Shown here one piece after another: positions 46,360 to 58,450 of a stretch of DNA of 64,000 nucleotides. The notes beneath the pieces are model-generated. The model had not been told where the DNA came from. It was given only the letters and a program-made list of their open reading frames with translations, and did not search any database. Source of the DNA: Tetrastigma voinierianum (lineage: Eukaryota > Streptophyta > Magnoliopsida > Vitales > Vitaceae). Position 1 is the first letter of the stretch, and every line of letters starts with the position of its first letter. The stretch spans positions 786,001 through 850,000 of the forward strand of contig JAEQBH010001385.1 in assembly GCA_016808115.1 (NCBI GenBank), given 5' to 3'. The translations under genes were made by a program, and so were the position numbers.

Positions 46360-46419
46360 AGATCTGCTGAAGCATGCTATCCATAGCATGCTAGATCCCA
46401 GGTGTTGGGATGCAGATCT
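46360..46419 (-). ncRNA. Perfectly paired three-way-junction fold in the presumed MYB 3' UTR
   Basis: Outer stem AGATCTGC (46,360-46,367) with GCAGATCT (46,412-46,419), 8 bp. Inner hairpin AGCATGCTA-TCCA-TAGCATGCT (46,371-46,392), 9 bp. Second hairpin ATCCCA-GGTGT-TGGGAT (46,395-46,411), 6 bp. Only five junction bases are unpaired apart from the two loops. The fold is equally perfect on either strand; in the MYB transcript it would lie 170-230 bases past the stop. No known RNA family was recognised, and a functional role is inference. Confidence 0.5.
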
Positions 46420-46591
46420 TATTATGCCTCTGTTAAAAGTCAGGTTGGCATGGCTGTGTGATCATAGGAAACTCAACACACAGGAGATGGGAACTCGACA
46501 TATGCTAAGTTGAATAAAAAAGATGAAGTTATACTGGTTGTAGACACTCAAAAATTCTGTCTGTGAGATGATGATGGATCAGAGAGATTGG

Positions 46592-49500
46592 TTATAGACT
46601 ATGTAGGAGGGCCCTTTTGCAGGGTGGTGGTTCTGAAGGATTACTGCTTGGATTAGGAGTAGGGGACTCCATTCCAAGTGCTTTCAGTAGGAAGCTCCTC
46701 TCCTGCACAATATCAAGAGCACACAGTTAGTACTACTGTATCACAATTTTAAAATAATATATTTGCTAAACTTACCTTTAGAAATAATTGAATTAAAATA
46801 TATTTCCATGTTACCACTTATTGTCTTAATTTGGATCCTGAAAACTTAGGAAGGGAAGTAAACAAGAGAAGAAAATATAAGAGAAAATTAGAAAGATAGG
46901 ATTTTTTTTTTTTGCTTTTGAAGAAAATGAAACATAACAAAAATTTTCGCATGTGTTTAGCCCATTTATCCTTCAGAAAGAATGAAAATTTTGAGAATGC
47001 ATGATTCTCGATTATTGTCATTATATTTGATTTTTCTTTGTGTTTTCCACTATACAACCAAAAAAGAAACCAAGCCTTAAAATATTTTCCCCTACATTTG
47101 AAACACTTTTTACCAACTTAATGATGAGAATGACGTGTATAGCTTGATTTACCTTTAATAAGATGTTATCTAGGTCTAAGGGATGTTTTTCCTATTGCCC
47201 TGGCAGGAATCTCTAGAAAGATAACCTTGGCTGCTTATGACACCTATGCTCCAAGGTGCTCTTGCGTTTCCCCATTCACTAATTTTAAACCTTGTCTAAT
47301 TATATATATATATATATATATGATACTCATTCTTTGCTATTTACTACTTCAAAGACAAAGGTATGCTAAGTATACTACAACTTTACAAAAATATTACAAA
47401 GTGCATAATCGATTTTATTTCACTGTAATGTTATGCTATGTATAGAATAGTGTTTGTTTCATTTACTGATAAATGAAAATAATGTTTAATAAGTGATCAA
47501 CCAAGTCGAGTACTGCCAACACAAGGGAACCAGAACCATAAAAGAATATAAAGAAAAAAAAAACACATCGTATGAAAGGTTTCTTCCAAAAAAAAAAAGT
47601 AAAAGAAACAAGAAGGAAATAGGAGAGAAGTACATAAACAAAGCTCACATGGATTTTGATGTTAAAAATAGGATTTCTTAGATTAGGTTTTGCTTTGCCA
47701 TTGTTCTCTCACATAATTGTTTTTTTTCTATATTTTAGTGGGAAAAATAGTTCAAGATGCAATACTAGCATTTCATTATTTGTAACTGAAGTGGAAACCC
47801 TAAGAAACTCAAAGAACAGAAGTCCCATTTTTATTTTATGTTCCCTTGATTTTACATGTGCATAAACAATGTTTAACTCCAACGCAGAAAATTTTAAAGA
47901 ATAAATATCACAACCAAAATAATAAGTTGACTGATGGGGATATGTTCCTAGATCAGATATGATATATTTTGAAGAAATGAAGTCATTTAAATAATTGGAG
48001 ATGTAAAAACAAGCACCCACTCATAGTTTCCCTTAGCTTCCTTTTTTCCCCTTTCTTGACAAGCATCTATTTCATACTTCAATCCATAAAACTCTAATGG
48101 TAGTTCAATTGGGGGGATGGTAAGCGGATGAGATGCTCTGTGCATTGCAACAGGCTACAAACTCAGGGTCTAGACTCTTCCTCTTCTGTCTATAAACAAT
48201 GAGAGGAGTGAGCAAGCGTCGTCATGACTCAAGAGACTCTGTGACTGAATACCATTCCCTGAGAGATAACTCACATACTCATCATGTTGTTACCGATAAC
48301 TAAGCACAATATATTTGTACTTCAATAACTGCAACTCCCATCATATTCCTTCTGAATATGCCCAGGAGATTAGCAGCTAGCTCAACACCTCAAGAAGCAG
48401 AGAAAATGTCAAATTTTCCCAGAGTAATGTCAATTGAGAAAGGCTGCTTCTGCTTTGAACTCAAACCCTTAAACCTCCTTGTATCATTGGCCTTAGCTCA
48501 TATTTGGCCTCACGTAGTGTGATCATTGGCATTGTCAACAGCTAGGTACAGCAGGGAGCCAACAATTCAATGACAGATGTCTTTCCTGTGGAAATCAGGA
48601 AATGGAAAGGAACTTTCCATCAAAGAAGACTTCAGTTCCATCCATAAACCAATGGGCAGGAAACCTATGGTAACATGGATTGAACCATTGAATTTTTATT
48701 TGATAACTAAGAAGGTCAAATATTAGGTTAATGTTGCTAATAGAGCACACGTGTGTGTGGGTGTGTGATGGGAAACAACTCAAGAACAGCAAAGTGACAA
48801 GAGGGAGATATGTTCTATATGTTTCTCTTTTTCCTGGTTCTCTCTGGCCCTAGATATGACTGTGCTTGCTTAATCTGAGCCTCAGTTCATGGTTAGCTTC
48901 AATGAATAATGTGTGCCAAATTAGCTTTCCACCCCCGATCTTCTACTGTTAGTTTCCTAGATCAAAATATGAAACTGACACAATTCAAAAATAAAATCTA
49001 AAGATATTTATTTGTTGACTTAGATTGTGAAGTGCAAGTATCACATCTCCAATTATTTAAGAACTCTAATTTAACGTTAACATATGTTGCATGGGCACAG
49101 ACAGATGTTGATATGCTACAGACAGTGAGATGGAAAGTTCTTAAGAACAAAATACAGACATGCGAGTTAGATAAATGTAAAACAAATTATGTATTAAATT
49201 TCTTTCATAATGTAAAATATAATATGCTAACCCTCCCCACCCTTTTTCCCCATAACACTACTACTTTTTCTCCTCATCTTGTGAGAAACCTCATACACTT
49301 TCTTAAAATTTGAAAATGGCCTAAGTTTTTTTATATTTGATAATTTAACTTTAAGAATTGCAAATTCAAAATCTTAAGTTATTACCCTCCCTACCCTAAT
49401 TTATTTTTCTTTTTAGTGTACAAGAACAACATGATCATTTCCTGTTCTGCTCATTTCATATTCCCATCCATATCCACTGTACTTAATTCATGACCATTTG

Positions 49501-52500
49501 GAAGTTTTGTAGAAATATAAGAGAACTTTTTATACTTCAATGGAATGAAGCCTTTTTTCAATGGAATTTTAACAAATTTGTGACAGGACTTGTGCATCCT
49601 GCTAATCAATTAATTCCTACAACTTTCACGGTTGCTGCAACCATACTATACTTCAGTCTTTTGTTGCTAGCAGACTACTAATGGAAAATGAGCTAATGGA
49701 CTAATCAAGAAATAAGGAACCTACTTCAATACCTGCAAGTTTATTTGTTGTTTTTTCTATTGCCTGTTTACTTTTTGATGTTAAACCAAATAAAATATAA
49801 TCTGTCCCAGATCTATTATAGTTCAAGTCCATACTAGGCTCTTGCTGATCTATCATAGGTTAAGCCTACCTCAGTGTAGAATTTAGAATTTACTAGACAC
49901 AGTTGACCACTATGAAGACTTATGTGGCAGGTGATTATCATTCTTTCTCATTTAATCTAATCATTGTTGGGTTAAAAATAGAAGGCATTACAACAATCAA
50001 GCTGGTTAAAATCTATGTTGATGACCTTCAGTTAATCAAAAGGACAAAACTCCACACTTGATAGTGTCAACTACATATCATATAAAGCAGTTTTTCTAGG
50101 TATCACAACCATTAGTTCTTTCTTTATCAGAAATACTATGTAGTATCCTTTCTGTATTTTTTAGTGTGCTTTCAAATTGACTAAGTCCTGTCATTTTTAA
50201 AGAGTACAAAAAAAGGGGTAAAGAAGGAAAAAGGGGGAAAAAGAAAGAAAAGGATACTGTTACTAGGTTCTAAGTTGTTTAAAAAAAGTAATGCATACTG
50301 TTACCAGGTTTCTAAGTTATTACTTGTCAATTCTTACACTTTCTTGAATTTGTTAAGGGATTGTATTATTTTCATATTCGACTTACCTCAATGTTTATTA
50401 TATCCATAGATATTACATAATTTTTTCCCATTTACTAACGCACTGGCCTGATAATCAGTGGACTCAGAATCATTAGAAAACTTACACTCTCTGAAAATTT
50501 TGGGCTGGGAATTCCTGCCGCCAAGGATCTAAATATTGGGGTCACCTGAAGAGGAGAACTGAATTCTGAGCTTGCTAAGTTAGAAGCAACTACATCATTG
50601 TTTTTTTGTTCATCAGAAGACGGAAGAATCTCTGTAGCAATAAGATTAGATATGTAAGTAACAAAATCAATTACTTTAGGATTTTATCAAATACATAAAG
50701 AAGGAAAATAAATATGTATAACAGATACTTCTAGTTAACATGAAATTTATTACCTAGATTTGTGGTTGCACCTGGAAGAACCCCCTTCACACATTCTTCA
50801 AAGCCATTTTGATCCATAGGAGTTGCTTGTAACCGTTCCGCCGTCCTGATGTAGTGCACATACCTCAGGCTGAGTATGTCCTTCTTTATCAGCTGCTGTT
50901 TGGGACACAATAGTTGATCCTGTACTGTACTCAGAGCTGCCTGGAGACTCCTCATATAAATCAGGTTGCCTATGATATCACCAACGATTAGATGCTGCAT
51001 GAATGTGACCAGCTTAAATATGAATATTAGTCCACACTGCTTTTATTACCTCCAAGATGGCCGACTTCCCTCATTACTACTCCTTAAGTCCTCCACCAAA
51101 TCTTTGAAATCTTCAAGTTGGAATTCCATTTCAGAAATATTGAATCTCAGAATGTCGCTTTCTTTGGTTTGATTGAGAAAATCTTGGAATACCTAAACAT
51201 ATATTTGATATTGTTAGAGGATATGCAAACTGTGAACAGAGTATTTCTTCTGAAAACTGGATATTAGACACTACATCACTCAGAGCCCTGGGCATCTAAA
51301 TGTCACATTGCTTCATGCGATACCAGTAACTGAAGCATGAAAGCATGTGTTCAACTTTCTTGAGCATATGCTTACCGCTAGCTTGGTAAACTTAATACCA
51401 GAAATCGACCTTACAGATGATTATGTGTATTCTCAAGACCGGTCTGAAACAGAGGATTATAATAAAGACTAGTCAATTTTACAATCTTTAAACATGGGTT
51501 TAAGACCGTGGATGTAAGCCATTTGTATTAGTGTTGTTGTTAGTCATTACTGGTCAAGTTCAAATGGTGATTGACTGGTCAAGTTCAAATGGTGATTGAT
51601 ATTTAACAAATCCAAGGAGGATCAATCTCACCTTCCAAGCATTATCAAGGCTCTGGTCTGTGTTCTCTGCATTAACTTTAAGTGCAAGCGAGCTAAGCAA
51701 TTCTGCCTGTTGCATTAAGGCAGTAATCTTTGGATCATCCTTCTTGAGAAATGTTCCTGGAATCTTATTATTTTGTGATGCTGTTAGGAGAAGAAGGAAG
51801 AACAATATAACTTTTCCATGCCCTTTTGGTTGAAAGAAGGAACAGCTATAATAATTTGGCAAAAATAAAAATTTACAAAAACAAGAAAATGAAAAAGTGT
51901 TTTGGTTGAAAGAACTAATGGTATCTCTTCTAATGCCCTTTTTTCTTAACTAATTTTTCTTTTTTGAAGTATCAACTTGTTTAAACTAGCAAGGGGTTTT
52001 TTCTGAGGCAATACCATCACTGGAGACTTCTTTGGTGCTGCCAACATGATGCTGAACCGGCAAGCTGTTAACACTGTGGAAGTTTTGAACCAAAACTGCA
52101 AATGGAGGCCTTGGCTGTTGATTTGTAGTCGTTCCACATTCACTAATCAATGTTTCTCCACCATTGCAGTTTTCTGTAAGATCAGGGATATGGGTCCTCC
52201 TGAAACACAGCAATATTGAGTTGCTATTAAACACCATGTACATTAAATTGACGTTTATATGCAGAGATTCTAGTACACTCATACCTCATCTTCTTAAGAG
52301 ACACTGCAGCTTCTATTGTCCCCTCTGCATTCAAGCCATTGTTAAATAAAGCTCTTTTGTTGTTGCTATTGATATATGAAGTGCTGTTCTCTTTTGCCAA
52401 GGCTTCATGTTTTGCCCTCTTCTTACACAGAGTCGAGAAACGGTTCTTCACAGCATTATCCGTTCTGCATAAGCAGTGAAAAAACAAATTAATCACTTTA

Positions 52501-53453
52501 TTAGGACAAATGCCAGAGTATACAGAACTGAAAAGAAAAAGAAGAAAATTGTTTGTATACCTGCCTGAAACCACCTTAGCTATCTCTGTCCACCGGTTAC
52601 CAAAGATCTTCTGAGCCTGCAGAGGACCAAGTATTAGATCACAATTCACAACCACATCCAATCACAAAAACATCCGCCCAAAATCGATACCCTCTGAAGA
52701 GGCGTTTCTGAAGGACTTTTGAGAGACACGGCATAAAATCAATTTAGGTCTTGCCCACATAAAAGTTATCGTTTTCAAAACTAAAGCTCACAAAAGAGAA
52801 ATGCATATTCCTTCCAAAGAGTGAAGAAAAATTATCGCATATCCATAAAGCAGAACGTAATTGAAAATGTTGCAATGCAAGCATTCACGACTTGCCTCAC
52901 ACAAGATCAGGTCTTCCTCCGGAGACCATCCTCCTTTCTTGAAATCTGAATTCAAATAAGTGTACCATCTGCAATAGCGCCATCAGAGAATAAATTGATT
53001 AAAATGCAGAAATGAGAGGACAATCAAACAATCCACACAAATGATATTGTCATCTTGTGCTAACCTTCTCCTACACTGCCTTGTTGTCTTATCCTTAAAC
53101 TTGGACGCAATGATCGCCCAACTGCACACAAAGACCACAACCAAAAACACTCCCGTCAGTTTCAATTCACCTTCAATCCGACCAAAAAAACAGACGCACA
53201 AAATCGGAAGAAAGAAACTCTACTTTTCAGTTCCGTGGAGGCTAATTTGCTCGCGGAGAATGTCATCCTCCTGCAATCCAACCAACCGATGTCCGTAAAA
53301 ACAAAGACTCCGACGAAAAAACATCGAAAACTTTTCAAGTAAATTCAAAACCGAAGTAGAAGACAAAGAATCCACCTGTTGACTCCATGTAACTATGTGT
53401 CGCTCTTTCTGCTTGGGAGGAGCGTCACCACTACCCTTCTTCTTCATTTGCAT
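46592..53453 (-). CDS. FLP: R2R3-MYB transcription factor, FOUR LIPS/MYB88 (MYB124) type, twelve exons, apparent frameshift
   Basis: Exons in transcript order: 53,453-53,376; 53,270-53,224; 53,121-53,065; 52,968-52,896; 52,616-52,561; 52,464-52,285; 52,199-52,015; 51,756-51,632; 51,192-51,050; 50,969-50,754; 50,631-50,486; 46,702-46,592. R2 spans exons 1-4 (IVTWSQQEDDILREQISLHG, WAIIASKFKDKTTRQCRRRW). R3 follows (GGWSPEEDLILCEAQKIFGN, RWTEIAKVVSG, TDNAVKNRFSTLCKKRAKH). Further conserved parts are FLKKDDPKITALMQQAELLS, FKDLVEDLRS, FSSPLQVTPIFRSLAAGIPS and the C-terminus PPPCKRALLHSL. FLP/MYB88 are nuclear repressors of core cell-cycle genes that end stomatal-lineage divisions. Exon 10 is 216 bases, one too many for its neighbours' phases: read as given, TGA follows at about residue 371 of an expected ~471. 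Intron 4 is GC-AG. The start ATG gives MQMKKK. Confidence 0.93.
46703..50485 (-). other. Last intron of the MYB gene, 3.8 kb
   Basis: It separates the 37-codon last exon (stop included) from the rest of the gene and could easily be missed by annotation. It is AT-rich, with a (TA)n run at 47,303-47,321 and a possible SINE remnant near 48,090-48,190 ('tggtagttcaattgggggga' and 'aactcagggtctagactc'). No other gene was found inside it. Confidence 0.7.
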
Positions 53454-53951
53454 TATTGCCTTTCCTTCTCCACTATTCGCATACTAAAGCTAAAACAATG
53501 GCTCCAGATTGAAATATATAAATCGCCTTTTCAGCTTTACAGACACTGTTTGGTTGAAACGGAACAGTGAACACCTTCACACGCTGAATTGCCTCGGATC
53601 CTAACTTTTTCCAGTCAGCTATAATCCATGGATTTCATCAAATTTCGGGTCTGGATTGAACAAACAAAATCAAAGAAAACAAAGCAAAAAAAAGAAAAAT
53701 CACAAACGAGTATGTATACAAATAAGGATGTACAGAATCATATGATTGGATCGTATCAATGATGCTACTAAAAATTCCTTTTTCGAGATTCGAGAAACGG
53801 CCCTCCCCCTCCCTCCTCCGTATGTATCCGCAAAAGAATAATTATCCGAAAAGCCGTAGATCTGAAAATTTTTGAATATTCCTCACCTTCAAAAAGGCAG
53901 AGTCTCGGACTGTAGACGATTGAGAAACGGAGAAATAAGAGTAGTAGCAGC

Positions 53952-53953
<2 letters not shown>

Positions 53954-53983
<30 letters not shown>
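53954..53983. repeat. (GA)n microsatellite upstream of the MYB start
   Basis: About 30 bases of GA (CT on the transcript strand), 500 bases upstream of the MYB ATG. It may lie in the 5' UTR or promoter; CT-rich leaders are common in plants. Confidence 0.9.
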
Positions 53984-53987
<4 letters not shown>

Positions 53988-54040
53988 GATGATCTTTCTT
54001 TCTTTCCTTTTTCTTTTTTTGTTTTCTCCCTCTCCTCTCC

Positions 54041-54065
54041 TCACCTCACCTCACCTCACCTCACC
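54041..54065. repeat. (TCACC)n minisatellite
   Basis: Five tandem TCACC units in the MYB upstream region, next to a pyrimidine-rich tract (53,995-54,040). Confidence 0.9.
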
Positions 54066-54069
54066 TCTC

Positions 54070-57000
54070 TGTGGAGTTTTGCTTTTGTTTTTTATGTTTT
54101 TGAAAAACAGAAATAAGTGTTTTTTTTTTTTAATATTTTTTATTGCTATCAACGGACTCTTTGCTTTTCCGCGCGGGTATGAAGGGAAGTTTGAAAAATA
54201 ACGCTGAAATCCACGAGATGGGTATTAATGAATGGTGGAGTAGACTATCCCCACATTCCACACAAAGTGAAATAACTATTTATTTTTATATAAATATATT
54301 CGAAAACGCACAGTTGAGGTTGAGGTTGAGGTGGGGAAAAGTTGCTCTGTTTCCTTCTCTCTCTCCTTTCTTTTTTTGTGTTTTTATTTTTGTTTTTCAT
54401 GTTTTTACAACAAACATGAGCTTCTTCGTGACCCACCCCCACCCCCCCACCCATGTATTCAATAATTTCCTCTCAACGTCCGTTCGGGCGTGTGTGTATT
54501 TTTTTCCATTCCCTCACCCATTTTACATGACCGTTTTCTTCATTACCCCATGCTACCTCTGGCGCGTGGGGGTCAGTTCCTATGTTTCGATTGGTGCGTG
54601 TTGTGCACGCGAAGGAGATGCGTTGCGGAAATGTGCACTTCTGTACACGCTCCTAAGCTCCTCTGACAATTTCTACAAGATTCCTGGTATGAGGAAGCGT
54701 AAATATGAAATCTCTGCTCTGCCTTTGAAAATTGAATTGAAATTTTGCCTCCTTCTTCCCCAATTTTTTGACCCATTTAAAATTAAAAATAATTATACAT
54801 ACATCCTTAAAAACTAAATCTACATTATTTACTTCATCCTCTAAAAATAATAAATACATTAACTAGTTATAATAATATATTTATTAATATTTATAATTAT
54901 TTTTTAGGGAATATCCTAAACCATATAGGTCAAATTTTTGGTGATATATATATATATAATTATTTTTTATATACTTTCAATCTACAAATTAATTTCAATT
55001 ATTATTTTGGCATAATTTGTCGATTTATTTATATATTCGAAGATTCCTACTTAGAAAACGCGTAAATTAAAATACCCATAAATTGATGTTGGTTTAGAAG
55101 GTAAATTAAAATACCCATAAAAGAAAAAGGTAAAGTCTGGATTACATTTTTTATTAATATTATTTTTATAATCTGGCATCTTTTTTACAAGGCAAAAATA
55201 GTGGTATCCTATCTGTCAATAGTGTCAAACTTTTCCGTTATGTTTGAAATAATCCCGTTTTAATGAATTTTCAAATAAATATATTTTAGGAAAACGCGTG
55301 GTTTTTAAAATTTAAAATTGATTAAATGGAATGAAAATTTTATAATTTAAATTATAATCATTTAAGATATTTTCAAGTTTAAATAATTGGAACCAGAAAT
55401 AAAATTTGACCCAATTCAATCAATTAGCTTTAATAAAATCTCAATTTGGGGCCCATAAAATTATATTCAAAATGATGTTTGATAATACAGCTTCAATAAA
55501 TAATTTAAGTAGTCTAATCACTTGATGACTTAATTTATATTAATTTAAAATGTTTAAAAAGAATTTAAATATTTTAAAATTATATTTAAAAGAAAAGAAA
55601 TCTAAAGGGTAAAAATAATGAATTTATAGATAGGCCTACCACTTAGACACGTTAAAGATTATGATATCGACATTTCAAACTATGAATGGAAGTTATAATG
55701 GTTGTATATCTACTACACCTTTTCACTTTTTCAATAGTAAACTAATAAAATTTAAAAAAAAAAAAAAGTAAACTAATAAAAATAACAATAGGTATTTCTA
55801 TTTTTTATCAGTGATTTCAATATCTAAGAAGAGCTTTTAGAAGGATATTTCTCCTCTTTATAAATCTTTAATTAAATAAAATGTACTGATTTGGGCAATC
55901 CTACTCATTTAAGAGTCAAACAAATCATATAGAAAAATATGGGCTTGTTTGATTTATATTTTTTAAAACTGTTTTTAAGAATCATTTTTAAAAACGCGAA
56001 GAATAGCAAAAATGTGTTATTTGAAAACTCTTATTTGTGTTTTAACTTTAGTGTTTTTTTTTTTTTAATGTTTTTAAATAATAAAAAATAAAAAATCGAG
56101 AACCAAACATGTTTTCCTTATGTTTGAGAACATAATTTTTTTTTAAAAAAACTATAAACAAACGATTTTTTTTTATAAGAATTTTTTTTTTTTGGTGAAT
56201 GTAGACTAAGGATAAAAAATTCTACAAAAACAATTAAAAGAAGATCGACAATAACATTCAAAGGCAAATTGTTCTATTCACTTCCTATAAATAGGACAAT
56301 AATGGTATATATTTATATTATGAATAAGGTTCTTAAGTATCCTCCATTAAAAGAAAAATTGAATTAGGTAAAAGTCATTGCCGGTCGCTTGCTTTTTCAC
56401 TTAACGCCGACGTAACTTTTGAAAGCCCATCAATGACAAGACTTAATAAAGACAAGATGTCAGTTTTGCTTTTTAACATTGCAGAGCGAAGAGTGACGAC
56501 AACTTTAACAAATTATTTATACTTCACGTCCCGCCGCTTCCAGAATTCACATTACGTTTAATTTAGAATTTTAATCGGTTTTAATTTAGTTTGAGTTTAT
56601 TTTCAAACTGATGCACGTCGTGATTGCTATCAGAAACCCGAGGAAATTGTAAATTTTAAAATTGCAAACGTTAATAAAAATAATAAATTGTCATGCGGTT
56701 CATAAGTTTTTTGTAAAATTTAGATCTCTACATAACGAAACGGATCATACCAAGTAAATTGCCTCAAAGGAATTTAGTAACTCAAAAGTTTCGTCACTCG
56801 AGACAATGGAATTTTTTCGATTTTCTCAAGGAGCAAGTTACAAAGAACTCCATGACGGTGATTTTTTCGATTTTCGGCATTTAAACTAACCGAATGGGCT
56901 AATACGAACTATATATCCAAAATAATAATAAACCCCGCCCGAATATATTTTAAAAAATATTTTTATTATTTTATTTTTATACTTTAATATAAATAATAAT

Positions 57001-57925
57001 TATTATTATAATGTTTTTAAATAAATAATTTATAAAATTCATAATATTTTATTTTTATGAAAATATTAATTTTAATATAATAAAAATAAAAGAAATATAA
57101 AAATTAAAATTTAAAAAATAAAACAAAAATAAACGTGAAACTTATAGCTAGATAATTTTTCATCTCCGCCCACCGCTTAATTTTTAAACGGCATGTTTCA
57201 GACCAAAATAACGAGCCGGCCACGACCGCCCGTCCCAAACCCTCCCGTTGTCATTCCAAAGAGCGATATTGCTATCTCTTCTTTTATCGACAACGACAGC
57301 TTTTCTTATTATGAATGACTTTTTCTCGAATAAAAGCTCCAACATTTTCACTTTTTCTATTCTGTAACTTTTTAAAAAAATTCTTAAGAATAAGCTACTA
57401 AAATTTTAAAACAAACAAATTTTAACGCCGAATTCATTTAATGAGATTGGGTGATCAAAAACAACGCCACTCTAAGCTCTGGGCCGCTTAACTTTATCTC
57501 TCAAATTCACATATTCTCCAATAATTATCAAAACATTGTCCATATGTCTGCTTCTAATCATCTTAATAGTTTAATTGGTGTCTCTAATAACCCATTCTAA
57601 AGTATTTATATTGTTAATCCTTGATCCATTAAAAAATAATTTGAATCTTCTATTAATTAAAGAAATTCATTGCATCCATCTGGTTATTAAAAAATATGAT
57701 TGTTAGTTGTATTCATATATCCTCAAAATTTATTGTGTTGATATATCCTTAAAATTGGTATTAGACGTGGGTAAAATTAGAGTTATAAGTTGATCATTTT
57801 GTTAGTTTGGATGGATTATAAGGTTAATACCTATCTATCAATATATTTAATCAAGTTTAATTCGATAATTTAAATATAAGGTTATCAAACATCACAACTT
57901 TTTATTAATATATTAAATATAATTT
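54070..57925. other. AT-rich intergenic DNA, no gene recognised
   Basis: A 224-codon frame at 54,143-54,817 is compositionally biased (F/S/T-rich) and has no recognisable domain; I treat it as chance. The rest is AT-rich, with poly-T and poly-A runs and no readable protein or RNA gene. Confidence 0.55.
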
Positions 57926-58015
57926 GCCCTTGAGGATTGATTCAAGTGGTAAAATGGGAATTGAGTGTATAAGAGGTCATAGACTCGAGTCCTTATAAGA
58001 ACATAGTATAAAAAG
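57926..58015 (+). repeat. Possible tRNA-derived SINE remnant
   Basis: 'ttgattcaagtggtaaaatg' resembles a Pol III A box and 'agactcgagtcc' resembles a B box about 35 bases later. A similar pair occurs at 58,385-58,445. Decayed; identification rests on box-like spacing only. Confidence 0.4.
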
Positions 58016-58379
58016 GTTGTAATATAAAGTATAATTCTTTCGTACTATAATGAATTTATATAGAATTTTAACTCAAGATTTAGTTAAATATTTGAAGGCC
58101 ACCCTAATTTCATTGGGCAATTCAAAATTTTATGGGTTATAATGGCTTTGTATAAATTATGAAAAGAGTGAGTTATTTTTAATAATATCATGAAGTAAGA
58201 GGTCAAAAAGGTAAATACATTAATTTAACATAAATATTAAATATATTTGAACAATTTAAAAAAATGGTAAACTCTATATTCTATTCTATTATAATTAAAG
58301 TAAGAAAGGTTATATCATTTTTCAATACTAAAATATAAGATGTAACATATGATAAATTAAAAATAATAAATAAATTGTT

Positions 58380-58450
58380 TGAGAGACTTGACTCAAGTGG
58401 TAAAAGAAAAAAAAAGGGTTATTAGAGATCCTATGGTCGAATAGATGTAA
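58380..58450 (+). repeat. Possible second SINE remnant of the same type
   Basis: 'cttgactcaagtggtaaaag' repeats the A-box-like text of 57,930 and 'tatggtcgaat' stands where the B box would be. Confidence 0.4.

Noticed and set aside
46360..46419. Hammerhead ribozyme
   Set aside because: CTGCTGA beside the outer stem resembles CTGATGA, but the GAAA core and cleavage-site triplet are absent, and the second junction is AG only.
54143..54817. 224-codon open frame upstream of the MYB gene
   Set aside because: Biased composition, no recognisable domain, no clear transcription context; probably chance in pyrimidine-rich promoter DNA.
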